A stretch of DNA of 64,000 bases. It comes from Nocardia asteroides (GTDB taxonomy: Bacteria > Actinomycetota > Actinomycetes > Mycobacteriales > Mycobacteriaceae). Below are positions 52,769-61,515 of this stretch, one piece after another. The DNA lies in assembly GCF_021183625.1 (NCBI RefSeq), contig NZ_CP089214.1, forward strand, positions 2,976,001 through 3,040,000, written 5' to 3'. The notes beneath the pieces are model-generated. The model worked only from the letters and a program-made list of their open reading frames with translations, had not been told where the DNA came from and did not search any database. Position 1 is the stretch's first letter. Every line of letters starts with the position of its first letter. The translations under genes and the position numbers were made by a program.

Positions 52769-54028
52769 TCAGCCGCGCTGGGAGAGGAACGCGACGCGCA
52801 CCTCGTCACCGGTGCGGATCTCGGTGTCGTCCGGCTCGACGACGATCAGGCTGTTCGCCTCCGCGAGCGTGGCGAGCAGGTGCGACGAGCCGTTGGTGCC
52901 GTTGCCGAGCGGCTGCACCAAGTAATCGCCGGTGGTCTCGTCGCGCATGAGCTGCGCGCGCAGGTACCCCTTCCGCCCGGTCATGGAGCTGACCGGCATG
53001 ATCGTCCGCGCCCGGATGACCCGCCGCATGGGATGCCTGCGACCGAGCGCGATCCGGATCAGCGGGCGCACCATCACCTCGAAGACGACCAGCGCGCTCA
53101 CCGGGTTGGCGGGCAGCAGGAAGGTCGGCACCTCGTCCCGGCCCAGCCTGCCGAAGCCCTGCACCGAGCCGGGATGCATGGCCACCCTGGCGATCTCCAG
53201 CTCGCCGAGCCCGTCCAGCGCCTCGCGCACCTGATCGGAGGCCCAGCCGCCGACGGCGCCCGCGATCACCACCACCTCGGAGCGCATCAGCTGCCCCTCG
53301 ACCACGTCGCGCAGCCTGCGCGGGTCGGAGCTGACGATGCCGACCCGGTTCACATCGGCGCCCGCGTCGCGCGCGGCGGCGGCCAGCGCGTAGGAGTTCA
53401 CGTCGTAGACCTGCCCCGGCCCCGGCGTGCGATCGATGTCGATGAGCTCGCCGCCGATGGAGATCACCGAGAGCCGCGGCCGCGGATGGACGAGCACCTT
53501 GTCCTGCCCGACCGCGGCGAGCAGCCCCACCTGCGCGGGGCCGATGATCGTCCCCGCGCGCACCGCGACGTCGCCGGGCTGCACGTCGTCGCCGATGCGG
53601 CGCACGTAGTCGCCGGAGCGCACCGGCTCGTAGACCTTGATCCGGGCGCGGCCGCCGTCGGTGAAGTCGAGCGGGAGCACGGCGTCCGCGAGCGTCGGCA
53701 GCGGCGCCCCGGTGTCCACCCGGACGCTCTGCCTCGGCTGCAGCCGGATCGGCTGCCGGGAACCGGCCACCACCTCGCCGACCACCGGGAGGGTGAGGTC
53801 GACCAGCTCGCCGGTTTCGTCCCTGATGTCGGAGCCGGCCGCCGAGACGTCGACGCTGCGCACCGCGTACCCGTCGATGGCGGCCTGGTCGAAGCCGGGC
53901 AGCGGCCGTTCGGTGACGACGTCCTCGGCACACAGCAGACCCTGGGCCTCCGAGATCGCGACCCGGACCGGCCTCGGCGCGACCGCGGCCGCGGTCACCT
54001 TGATCTGCTGATCCTCAACCGAGCGCAT
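52769..54028 (-). CDS. glp: gephyrin-like molybdopterin molybdotransferase Glp/MoeA
   Basis: 419 residues. MoeA fold: PLPGFDQAAIDGYAVRS, VRVDTGAPLPTLADAVLP, GDYVRRIGDDVQPGDV, the SxxDE-like region replaced around IAGAVGGWASDQVREAL, and LLPANPVSALVVFEVMVRP. It inserts molybdate into molybdopterin. The variant GAVGG in place of the catalytic TGGxS suggests the moonlighting Glp rather than a canonical MoeA. Located with GlpR, its membrane partner, and galU, as in Rv0993-Rv0996. Confidence 0.88.
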   Translation of the reverse strand: MRSVEDQQIKVTAAAVAPRPVRVAISEAQGLLCAEDVVTERPLPGFDQAAIDGYAVRSVDVSAAGSDIRDETGELVDLTLPVVGEVVAGSRQPIRLQPRQSVRVDTGAPLPTLADAVLPLDFTDGGRARIKVYEPVRSGDYVRRIGDDVQPGDVAVRAGTIIGPAQVGLLAAVGQDKVLVHPRPRLSVISIGGELIDIDRTPGPGQVYDVNSYALAAAARDAGADVNRVGIVSSDPRRLRDVVEGQLMRSEVVVIAGAVGGWASDQVREALDGLGELEIARVAMHPGSVQGFGRLGRDEVPTFLLPANPVSALVVFEVMVRPLIRIALGRRHPMRRVIRARTIMPVSSMTGRKGYLRAQLMRDETTGDYLVQPLGNGTNGSSHLLATLAEANSLIVVEPDDTEIRTGDEVRVAFLSQRG

Positions 54029-54151
54029 CCAGCCCTTCCCTGCTCCTCTCGCACGCCGCCGCTACCGCATCGGCACCGGCGTGCGTACAGCCGGGCGGCG
54101 AACACATTCGTACCCGACGTGTCCACCGCCCGTGAAATTCGACCGCGCCCG

Positions 54152-55105
54152 TCAGTCGTAGGTCGTCAGCTGGGGATCCCAGTCCGGACCGAGCCGGTGC
54201 TGCAGCCACTCCCGAAGGGCCGGGCCGTACTCCTCCCGTTCCAGGGCGAAATCGACCGCTGCTCGAAGATAACCGCCCGGGTTGCCCAAATCGTGGCGCG
54301 ACCCACGGTGTACGACGACATGAACCGGATGTCCCTCCGCGATCAGCAGCGCGATGGCATCGGTGAGCTGGAGTTCGCCGCCCGCGCCCGGCTCGATCCG
54401 GCGCAGCGCGTCGAAGATCGCCCGATCCAGCAGGTACCGCCCGGCGGCGGCGTAGGTGGATGGCGCGTCGGCCAGCGCGGGCTTCTCCACCATCCCGTTG
54501 ACCCGGAGCACGTTCGGGTTGACCGCGTCCGGCACCACCTCGACGTCGAAGACGCCGTAGGCACTGACCTGCTCCTTCGGCACGTCGATGGCGCACAGCA
54601 CGGAGCCGCCGCGCTTGCGCCGCACCCGGCTCATCACGTCGAGCACACCGGACGGAAGCACCAGGTCGTCCGGGAGCAGCACGGCGATGGCGTCCTCGTC
54701 GTCGTCGAGCACCGCCTCCGCCTGGGCGACCGCGTGGCCGAGGCCGAGCGGCTCCTCCTGGATCACCGAGGTCACGTCGAGCAGCCCCGGCGCCCGGCGC
54801 ACCTTCTCCAGCGCCTCCATCTTGCCGCGCGCGGCGAGCGTGCCCTCCAGCACCAGGTCCTCGACGAAGTGCGCGACGACGCCGTCCTTGCCCGGTGAGG
54901 TGACGATCACCAGCCGCTCGGCCCCCGAGTCCGCGGCCTCCGTGGCGACCAGTTCGATCCCCGGTGTGTCGACCACCGGCAGCAATTCTTTCGGCACCGT
55001 CTTCGTCACGGGCAGGAAGCGTGTCCCCAGCCCGGCCGCAGGCACCACAGCCGTGCGGAAAACCGATACCCCGCCATTCCCCGACCGTCCGGCCTTAGCT
55101 GTCAT
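54152..55105 (-). CDS. galU: UTP--glucose-1-phosphate uridylyltransferase
   Basis: Makes UDP-glucose for cell-wall and trehalose synthesis. 317 residues with the nucleotidyltransferase loop VVPAAGLGTRFLPVTKTVPKELLPVVDTPGIE (18-50), EEPLGLGHAVAQAEAVL and VLLPDDLVLPSG. ATG 55105. Diverges from the 5-formyl-THF cyclo-ligase gene. Confidence 0.96.
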   Translation of the reverse strand: MTAKAGRSGNGGVSVFRTAVVPAAGLGTRFLPVTKTVPKELLPVVDTPGIELVATEAADSGAERLVIVTSPGKDGVVAHFVEDLVLEGTLAARGKMEALEKVRRAPGLLDVTSVIQEEPLGLGHAVAQAEAVLDDDEDAIAVLLPDDLVLPSGVLDVMSRVRRKRGGSVLCAIDVPKEQVSAYGVFDVEVVPDAVNPNVLRVNGMVEKPALADAPSTYAAAGRYLLDRAIFDALRRIEPGAGGELQLTDAIALLIAEGHPVHVVVHRGSRHDLGNPGGYLRAAVDFALEREEYGPALREWLQHRLGPDWDPQLTTYD

Positions 55106-55173
55106 ACGCCTACCCTATCCATCCATTACATCGCGGGTCCGCCGCTGCGGCGACCAGCCATTCCGCTGAGCCT

Positions 55174-55800
55174 ATGGTGACCTTCATGGAGATGCCCGGT
55201 GAGCGTGGAAAACATGCATGGCGCGCTGACATCCTGGCCGGCCGGAACCGGCTCTCCACCGCCAACCACGATGCCGAGGCGCTGGCGCTCGCCGAGACGA
55301 TAACCACAGTTCTGTCCGTGCCGGTCGGTCCCGGCCCCGCCACGGTGGCCGCCTACGTCCCGGTAAGGGGCGAGCCGGGCGACCTCCGCATGCTCGACGC
55401 GCTGACCGGGGCCGGTGCGACCGTGCTGCTGCCCGTCACCGGCGAGCCGGGGCCGCTGAGCTGGGCCGTCTATACCGGTGCCGAGCACCTGGTACGCCGC
55501 CGCTTCGGACTCCGCGAGCCGGGCGGGCCGGTGCTGCCGCCTGCGGCGCTGGCCGCGGCCGATGTGATCCTCGTCCCCGCCCTCGCCGTCGACCGCCGCG
55601 GCGTCCGGCTCGGCCGCGGCGCGGGCTACTACGACCGCTCCCTCGATCTGGCGGCGCCAACGGCCCGGCTCATCGCGGTGGTCCGGGATGCGGAACTCGT
55701 GCCCGCACTGCCCGAGGAGCCGCACGACCGCCGGATGGGATGGGCCTTGACACCGAACGCCGGTCTCACACCGCTCGGCGCCGCCGGGGGCCCTTCCTGA
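55174..55800 (+). CDS. 5-formyltetrahydrofolate cyclo-ligase
   Basis: 208 residues. ATP-dependent conversion of 5-formyl-THF to methenyl-THF. Shows RADILAGRNRLS at the N terminus, LLPVTGEPGPLSWAVYTG, and the conserved VDRRGVRLGRGAGYYDRSL phosphate-binding loop. Start ATG 55174; a second ATG 12 bp later is possible. Divergent from galU as in Rv0992c/Rv0993. Confidence 0.94.
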   Translation: MVTFMEMPGERGKHAWRADILAGRNRLSTANHDAEALALAETITTVLSVPVGPGPATVAAYVPVRGEPGDLRMLDALTGAGATVLLPVTGEPGPLSWAVYTGAEHLVRRRFGLREPGGPVLPPAALAAADVILVPALAVDRRGVRLGRGAGYYDRSLDLAAPTARLIAVVRDAELVPALPEEPHDRRMGWALTPNAGLTPLGAAGGPS

Positions 55801-55880
55801 CCCGGGAATGCGGAACCGATTGGCAACGTTGGCAGTGTCGGCGGTAGAGTGCTAGATCGACACAGCCCCGGAGGATCTCG

Positions 55881-56210
55881 ATGCCTACTTACTCGTACGC
55901 GTGCACCCAGTGTGACAATCGGTTCGACATCGTCCAGTCCTTCAGCGACGACTCGCTGACCGAGTGCCCCGAGTGCACCGGCAGGCTGCGCAAGCTCTTC
56001 AACTCCGTCGGCATCGTCTTCAAGGGCAGCGGCTTCTACCGCACCGACAGCCGGGGTGGCTCCACCACCGCGAGCGACCCCGCGAAGGCCGATTCGAGCT
56101 CGGCCAGCTCCGATTCGTCGTCGAGCACGAGCACCGCCGCGGCGCCTTCTGCTCCGGCATCGTCTTCCTCCTCGGGTTCGTCGAGCACGAGTACCGCTGT
56201 CGCGAGCTGA
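55881..56210 (+). CDS. FmdB-family zinc-ribbon protein
   Basis: 109 residues. MPTYSYACTQCDNRFDIVQSFSDDSLTECPECTGRLRKLFNSVGIVFKGSGFYRTD is the complete FmdB zinc ribbon (CxxC ... CxxC); the rest is a Ser/Ala tail. Corresponds to Rv0991c, a redox-linked chaperone-like protein in mycobacteria. AGGATCTCG lies ahead of the ATG. Confidence 0.94.
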   Translation: MPTYSYACTQCDNRFDIVQSFSDDSLTECPECTGRLRKLFNSVGIVFKGSGFYRTDSRGGSTTASDPAKADSSSASSDSSSSTSTAAAPSAPASSSSSGSSSTSTAVAS

Positions 56211-56332
56211 TCGTAGGTCTCGGGCCGGCGCCGATAGCGTCGGCCGGGCCGAGTTGTGCACAGCCTCGTCGTTGTCCACAGGGACCGGTTCGAGCCGGTT
56301 CCCGACCGGCGCCCGGCTCCTAGGCTTCGGCC

Positions 56333-57019
56333 ATGCCTCGCACCGATTCCGCACTCCGCCGCTCCACGCTCGGCTCCGAGAGCCGGGTGCTCGACGCGTT
56401 CCGCAACCGCCCGCCCTGGCTCGACGGCATTCTCGCCCGGCGCTTGCTGGCCGGTTTGCTGGCGCTGCTCGCGGGGGCGCTCTTCCTCCGGGGTGACCCG
56501 GGTGCCGCCCGCACCGAGATCCTGGTCGCGAGCCGCGACATCGCTCCCGGCAGCCTGCTGACCGACACCGACCTGCGCGCCGCCGCGCACCCATTGGGCA
56601 CGCTGCCGGATGGCGTGGTGCGCGACTCCGCCGACCTCCTGGGTGCCACCCTCACCGGTGCCATGCGGGCCAGCGAGGTCTTCACCGATGTCCGCACCGT
56701 GAATCCCCGGCTGGCCGGGGTCGCGACCGGTTCCCCCGATGCCAGGATCGTGCCGCTGCGGCTCGCCAATTCGGCGGTCGCCGACATCCTGCGGGCGGGT
56801 GACCGGGTGGATGTCATCGGCGCGGCGAGTGACGGTGCGGGCCGGGAATCCGACCGCCCGCCGCGCACCCTCGCCACCGACGCCGCCGTGGTGCTGGTCT
56901 CGGCGGCGGGGGATGGCAGGAGCGCGGAGCGGGTGGTGCTGGTCGCCATGGACACCGGTCACGCCACCGCGGTAGCCGCGGCTTCACTGAGCAGCGCGCT
57001 CACGGTGGTGTTCCATTGA
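56333..57019 (+). CDS. SAF-domain protein (CpaB/RcpC-like)
   Basis: 228 residues. A single N-terminal membrane helix (LLAGLLALLAGALFL, about 40-55), then the SAF domain VLVASRDIAPGSLLTDTDLRAAAHPLGTLPDGVV and a second beta domain ending with VVLVAMDTGHATAVAAASLSSALTVVF. CpaB-like proteins assist Flp pilus secretins; no other pilus genes are present, so the role is open. In this group the gene usually follows the fmdB-like one. Confidence 0.88.
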   Translation: MPRTDSALRRSTLGSESRVLDAFRNRPPWLDGILARRLLAGLLALLAGALFLRGDPGAARTEILVASRDIAPGSLLTDTDLRAAAHPLGTLPDGVVRDSADLLGATLTGAMRASEVFTDVRTVNPRLAGVATGSPDARIVPLRLANSAVADILRAGDRVDVIGAASDGAGRESDRPPRTLATDAAVVLVSAAGDGRSAERVVLVAMDTGHATAVAAASLSSALTVVFH

Positions 57020-57047
57020 TTGCCTTGTCAAAGCCGGGGAACGCGAA

Positions 57048-57079
57048 GGCGGGCCCGTCGCCGAAGCGACGGACCCGCC
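57048..57079. terminator. hairpin between convergent SAF and MspA genes
   Basis: GGCGGGCCCGTCGC and GCGACGGACCCGCC pair at 13 of 14 positions around CGAA. Confidence 0.82.
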
Positions 57080-57104
57080 GGTGATCACGAGGATCGGAGT
57101 GCGA

Positions 57105-57782
57105 TCAGCCGATGCTGAAGGGCTGACCCCACAGGGTGACGACCGAATGCACGTTCTCGGTCTCCACCTTGACCCGCACGAAGGCGCGCGCCTGGGCGTA
57201 GCCGCCGCAGCCGCTCAGCCCGATGGTGGTGTCGGCCCAGGTCACCGAGCCGTCGTTGCCCTTGAACGAGTTGCTGGTCGAGTGGTCCTCGTCGCCGTAG
57301 TCGTCCGGCTTCTCGATATCGAGAACGTAGAACGAGGTGGCCTGGCCGGGGCCGAGCGACAGGCTGCCGCCGCTCTCGGCGCCGACGCTACCGGTGGCGC
57401 CGCCCTCGCCGTCACTCGCGAGGCTGCCGGAGACGCCGCCCTCGACACCGCCGCCGGCGATGTTCACCTGGCAGCCCACCACGTAGCCCGGGTAGATCTT
57501 GCCGCCGACGTCCTCGCCACCGGCGATCGACACCTGCGCGGAGCCGGAGACCCACGCGTTGCGGTGCACCGGGGTGGAGCCGAGCGACGGGCTGATGTTG
57601 GCCGACTCGCCGACCAGGCTGACCGTCACCACGGTGCCGTCGGAGAGCGTCTTGGTGATGGTGCCACCCGGCAGGGCGACGAAGGTGTCGGCGTTGGCGG
57701 CGCCGGTGGAGAACAGGCCCATGGCGACCGTGGCGGCGGCGCCTACGCCTGCCACCCGCGCCCAGTTCTTACGGTTGATCAT
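57105..57782 (-). CDS. MspA-family outer-membrane porin
   Basis: 225 residues. Signal peptide NRKNWARVAGVGAAATVAMGLFSTGAANA with cleavage near residue 32, then DTFVALPGGTITKTLSDGTVVTVSLVGESANISPSLGSTPVHRNAWVSG and a C-terminal strand GCGGYAQARAFVRVKVETENVHSVVTLWGQPFSIG typical of MspA octamers. Forms hydrophilic channels in the mycolate outer membrane. Tandem with a paralogue that has its own signal peptide. Confidence 0.94.
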   Translation of the reverse strand: MINRKNWARVAGVGAAATVAMGLFSTGAANADTFVALPGGTITKTLSDGTVVTVSLVGESANISPSLGSTPVHRNAWVSGSAQVSIAGGEDVGGKIYPGYVVGCQVNIAGGGVEGGVSGSLASDGEGGATGSVGAESGGSLSLGPGQATSFYVLDIEKPDDYGDEDHSTSNSFKGNDGSVTWADTTIGLSGCGGYAQARAFVRVKVETENVHSVVTLWGQPFSIG

Positions 57783-57845
57783 GTGTGTTACCCCTCGAGG
57801 GTCGTATTCGCGTCAGCGAGAAGAAGGTCAGGAAAGAGTGCGAGA

Positions 57846-58520
57846 TCAGCCGATGCTGAACGGCAGGCCATACAGGCTGGTCTTCGAGTAGTTGTCGCCG
57901 ATGATCTCGACGACGCTGTAGGCGCGGGCCTGCGCGTAGCCCGCGCAGCCCTGGATCTCGATCTCCACATCCTGGTACTCGACCGAGTACACACCCGGCT
58001 TCAGGATGTCCTTCGCTTCGATCTGCACGAACTTGACCTCACCGGGGCCGAGGTCGAGGCCGATCGAACCGCCGAGGGAACCCGACTCCAGGTCGATACC
58101 GGCCGAGAGCCCCGCCGAGATGGCGTCGTCGGCGATGGAGACCTGGCAGCCGACGATGTAGCCGGTGTTGACCTGCGACGTACCGTGCGTCGAGGAGTTG
58201 TTGGAGCCCGGCTCGCCGGCGGGACCGTTGAACGGGCCCACCTCGCCCTCGGGGGTGACGGTGACATCGGCGGTGGTGGTACCCGACACCCAGACCGTCC
58301 GGCCTGCGCCGTTGGCCGACAGCGACGGCGACACGATCGCGGTCTCGGCGGTGCGGGTCAGGGTGACGCCCGGGCCCAGCTTCTGGCCGTCCGGCAACGG
58401 CACAAAGGTGTCGGCGTTGGCGGCGCCGGTCGAAAGCAGGCCCATGGCAACGGCCGCGGCAGCTCCGACGCCTGCTACGCGGGCACCGCGGCGCAGACCG
58501 ATGATGCGGTTCTCGCTCAT
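57846..58520 (-). CDS. MspA-family outer-membrane porin (paralogue)
   Basis: 224 residues from ATG 58520, which has GAGGGG upstream. Signal peptide RRGARVAGVGAAAAVAMGLLSTGAANA, then DTFVPLPDGQKLGPGVTLTRTAETAIVSPSLSANGAGRTVWVSG, and the same C-terminal GCAGYAQARAYSVVEIIGDNYSKTSLYGLPFSIG. Probably a recent duplicate of the gene 63 bp downstream; the central loops differ, so channel properties may differ. Confidence 0.94.
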   Translation of the reverse strand: MSENRIIGLRRGARVAGVGAAAAVAMGLLSTGAANADTFVPLPDGQKLGPGVTLTRTAETAIVSPSLSANGAGRTVWVSGTTTADVTVTPEGEVGPFNGPAGEPGSNNSSTHGTSQVNTGYIVGCQVSIADDAISAGLSAGIDLESGSLGGSIGLDLGPGEVKFVQIEAKDILKPGVYSVEYQDVEIEIQGCAGYAQARAYSVVEIIGDNYSKTSLYGLPFSIG

Positions 58521-59074
58521 ACTTCCCCTCATCAGGTTCGAACAGGCAGCTCGACCATCGAGACTGCACGTGGTCCTCTCAGGCCCAGCTCAGTTTGTCG
58601 CCCCTTTGTTGCCGTCATGTAACCGACTGTTATTTCGGCGCAACGCCCCGGTCTGGGTGATCGGAACAGGGATACACCCCGACTAGACGTTCACCCCAGG
58701 TCGGACCCGGAGTGAACGACGCCCGAAACGGACGTATCCCATAGGGCATGTTAAGCGGGGGGAAACCGAACCGCGCGTCCAGATTTCGTAAAGATCACTG
58801 TGATGCATGTCATAGGCCATCCGCCGCAGCCGAGTGGTCGACGTGCGCGAACGCGGGGAGCGACCGACGGGACCGCGGTCGGTGAGAGGGCAAATCGCTA
58901 CTACCCGATGGCATCGATGAAGTGCGGAAAGCGGCACACGAGCTGCGGCACGCCATTCACTTATCGGTTATCGAAGTTCCGGCCGGAAGGGTCGCGCGCG
59001 GTACGGCGCACTGGCCGGGCACGGCGGTAGCGGACCGAATGTCAAGGCGGAGTTACCAAAAGCGGAAAGGGGGC
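58521..59074. other. non-coding gap upstream of the porin genes
   Basis: 554 bp. Contains inverted repeat CGTTCAC/GTGAACG with a 17-bp spacer (58688-58718) and the dyad ATCACTGTGAT (58793-58803), which may be regulatory sites for the porin promoter. No supportable gene. Confidence 0.45.
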
Positions 59075-59257
59075 TCAACCGTGGTGTGGTGGCACCTGGG
59101 AGCGCAGCCAGTGGTCGCCGGAGTCGTCTCGGCGTTCGTCGTCGCCGCGTTCGTCGCGGGTGGTCTCCGGCAGCGCGTCGCCGAAGATGCGGGCCAGACG
59201 CGCCGCGTCCCCCGCCCGGTGCGGGCGGGGGACGTCGGTGGCGTCGCCGGTGGGAAT
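59075..59257 (-). CDS. possible small acidic protein downstream of moaB2
   Basis: Reading from 59257 to the stop at 59075 gives about 60 residues, PTGDATDVPRPHRAG then DAARLARIFGDALPETTRDE and a tail GDHWLRSQVPPHHG. Codon choice is typical of the chromosome and the tail resembles short actinomycete hypothetical proteins. However, no ATG, GTG or TTG starts the frame (only ATT next to the moaB2 stop), so the start is unresolved. It may depend on coupling to moaB2 or reflect a frameshift. Confidence 0.35.
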   Translation of the reverse strand: MPTGDATDVPRPHRAGDAARLARIFGDALPETTRDERGDDERRDDSGDHWLRSQVPPHHG

Positions 59258-59814
59258 TACTCCGCCAACCCGGAGAGCTCGTCGACCACGCGGCTGGCGA
59301 GCGGGCTGAGCGTCGCCATGCCGTCGCGGACGGCGGCACGGGTGCCCGCCAGATTCACCACGAGGGTGCTGCCGGAGACGCCCGCGAGGCCGCGGGAGAG
59401 CACCGCGTCGAGCGAGCCCGCCACCCGGCCGGAGGAGCGCAGCGCCTCGCTGATACCGGGCAGCTCCCGGTCGAGCACCTGCGAGGTGGCCTCGGGGGTG
59501 ACGTCGCGCGGCGACATTCCGGTGCCGCCGACCGAGATCACCAGGTCCACGCCGCCGATGACCGCGGTGTTCAGCGCGTTGCGGATCTCCACCTCGTCGG
59601 CCTGCACCGAGACCGAGGCGTCGACGAGGAACCCCGCCTCGGTGAGCAGTTCGGTGACCAGGGGACCGATCGAATCTTCGGCGCCGTGCGCCGTGCGATC
59701 GTCGACGACAACCACCAGTGCCCGCCCCGCCACAGGAGCATCGATTTCCATGGTGCTCACCGTAGCGCCAAGCGGCGACAGCCCCACCGATCCCCCGGGC
59801 AGCACGCGGATCAT
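59257..59814 (-). CDS. moaB2: MogA/MoaB-family molybdenum cofactor protein
   Basis: 185 residues. MPT adenylyltransferase-like fold: ALVVVVDDRTAHGAEDSIGPLVTELLTEAGF, the substrate loop VDLVISVGGTGMSPRDVTPEATSQVLDRELPGISEALR and the terminal LVVNLAGTRAAVRDGMATLSPLASRVVDEL. Its start overlaps the pepD stop by 4 bp, as for Rv0983/Rv0984. An internal ATG at codon 22 is an alternative start. Confidence 0.92.
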   Translation of the reverse strand: MIRVLPGGSVGLSPLGATVSTMEIDAPVAGRALVVVVDDRTAHGAEDSIGPLVTELLTEAGFLVDASVSVQADEVEIRNALNTAVIGGVDLVISVGGTGMSPRDVTPEATSQVLDRELPGISEALRSSGRVAGSLDAVLSRGLAGVSGSTLVVNLAGTRAAVRDGMATLSPLASRVVDELSGLAE

Positions 59815-61427
59815 CGGCCCGCCTCCGCCGGCGCGGCGTCCAGCGTCACCTGGGCGGTCTTCGGGTTGTTGCCCTGTTCGTCGGTGTAGGTCACCGTCAC
59901 CTTGTCTCCTGGTTGGTGGGAGCGGACCGCGGCGATCAGCGCGTCACCGGAATCGATGACCCGATCGTCGACCTTCGTGACGACCGCACCGGCCGGGATC
60001 CCCGCCTTGGCGGCCGGCCCGTCCTGGGTCGCTTCGAGCACCTGCGCCCTGGTGTCCTGCGGGCGCAGCTTGATGCCGATCTGGGCGTAGGTGGCCCGGC
60101 CGGTCTTGGTCAGCTGGTCGGCGACCCGGCGGGCCTGGTCGACCGGGATGGCGAAGCCGAGGCCGATCGAGCCGCTCTGCTGGCCGCCGGTCTCGCCGCC
60201 GAGGGTGGCGATGGCGGTGTTGATGCCGATGAGCTTGCCCTCGCCGTCCACGAGCGCGCCACCGGAGTTGCCCGGGTTGATCGCGGCATCGGTCTGCACC
60301 GCGTCGATCACCGGGTTGACGCCGGGGGCGGTGCCGGAGCCGCTGGTCGAGACCGGGCGGTTGAGCGAGGAGACGATGCCGGTGGTGACGGTGCCCGCGA
60401 GGCCGAGCGGGGAGCCGATCGCGATCACCGGCTGGCCGACCTGGAGCTCGCCGGAGCTGCCCAGCTCGATCGGGGTGAGGCCGGTCTTGCCCTCGGCCTT
60501 GATGACCGCGAGGTCGGAGACCGGGTCGGCGCCGACGATGGTCGCCGGTGCGGTGGAGCCGTCGCTGAAGACGACCTCCATCCTGGCGCCGGTGCCGCCG
60601 CCGGTGGCGACGTGGTTGTTGGTCAGGATCAGGCCGTCCGAGGAGAGCACGACGCCGGAGCCCTCGCCCTCGGCGCGGTTGCTCGCCACCTTGATCATCA
60701 CGACGCTGGGCAGCACCTTCTGGGCCACCGCCTGAATCGAGCCGGCGGGGGCATTGGCGACCGTGTTCACGTTCGGCTTCGGGGCGTCGAGCGCGTTGGC
60801 GACGGTCGAGCTGGTGTCGCGGTCGACCGCGACGGCGCCGACCACGCCGCCGATGCCGCCGCTCACCAGGGCCAGGGCAAGGGCGCCCGCGACCAGCGCG
60901 ATGCGCCGCGGGCGCTTGGCCGGGCCGGGGTCCGACGGGCCGCCGCCGTAGGCGGGCGGGATGGCGCCCGGCGGGACCGGGGCGCCCGGCTGGGAGTAGC
61001 CGGGGCCGTAGGGAGCCGGGATCGACCCGGTGGCCGGGCCGGGCCCCGGCTCGTACCGCCCCTGCGTCTCGTGCGGGCCCGAGCCGAAGCCCTGGTGCGC
61101 GCCGAACCCGCTGGTCGCGTGCTCGGGCCCGCCCGGACCGAAGCCACCGGCTCCCGTATCGGCTCCGCGCCCGCCGTCCGACCCGCCGAAAAAGTTCGGC
61201 TCGCGATCCGGACCCAGACCCCCGTGCTGCGCACCGAAAGCGCCGGTCCCGTGCTCGGACCCGGGCGCGTGCGGCGCGCCGAACCCGCCCGGCCCCGGCG
61301 GGTTGTACCCGCCGTGCGGTCCGTAGGGCCCCGGCGCCCACGGCGAACCCGGCCCGGGCGGCGGGGGGGTCGGGTGCGTGCCACCCGCGGGCTGCTCTCC
61401 CGCGCGGCGCTGGTTTTCCTCGGTCAC
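59811..61427 (-). CDS. pepD: HtrA-like serine protease PepD
   Basis: 538 residues. A Pro/Gly-rich cytosolic N terminus of about 170 residues, one membrane helix (RRIALVAGALALALVSGGIGGVVGAVAV), a trypsin-like domain with His in LTNNHVATG, Asp in SDLAVIKAE and Ser in NPGNSGGALVD, then a PDZ domain (YAQIGIKLRPQDTRAQVLEATQDGPAAKAGI). Envelope quality control under the MprAB stress system. Its promoter carries a paired TCTCAGTC repeat. Confidence 0.95.
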   Translation of the reverse strand: MTEENQRRAGEQPAGGTHPTPPPPGPGSPWAPGPYGPHGGYNPPGPGGFGAPHAPGSEHGTGAFGAQHGGLGPDREPNFFGGSDGGRGADTGAGGFGPGGPEHATSGFGAHQGFGSGPHETQGRYEPGPGPATGSIPAPYGPGYSQPGAPVPPGAIPPAYGGGPSDPGPAKRPRRIALVAGALALALVSGGIGGVVGAVAVDRDTSSTVANALDAPKPNVNTVANAPAGSIQAVAQKVLPSVVMIKVASNRAEGEGSGVVLSSDGLILTNNHVATGGGTGARMEVVFSDGSTAPATIVGADPVSDLAVIKAEGKTGLTPIELGSSGELQVGQPVIAIGSPLGLAGTVTTGIVSSLNRPVSTSGSGTAPGVNPVIDAVQTDAAINPGNSGGALVDGEGKLIGINTAIATLGGETGGQQSGSIGLGFAIPVDQARRVADQLTKTGRATYAQIGIKLRPQDTRAQVLEATQDGPAAKAGIPAGAVVTKVDDRVIDSGDALIAAVRSHQPGDKVTVTYTDEQGNNPKTAQVTLDAAPAEAGR

Positions 61428-61488
61428 GGCGAATCCTCGTTGCTCGGCTGGTGGTCCTGCTCGTAGTACCCCCCAGCCTGCTGATCAC

Positions 61489-61507
61489 GACTGAGAACGG
61501 ACTGAGA
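61489..61507 (-). promoter_or_regulatory. MprA-type direct repeat upstream of pepD
   Basis: On the minus strand TCTCAGTC-CGT-TCTCAGTC, two exact 8-bp copies with an 11-bp period, 62 bp before the pepD start and inside the mprB-pepD gap. The same arrangement precedes mprA. Confidence 0.68.
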
Positions 61508-61515
61508 CGGCGCTA

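Noticed and set aside
59913..61466. Plus-strand frame across pepD
   Set aside because: Antisense shadow of pepD, rich in Gly-Asp-Arg with no motif.
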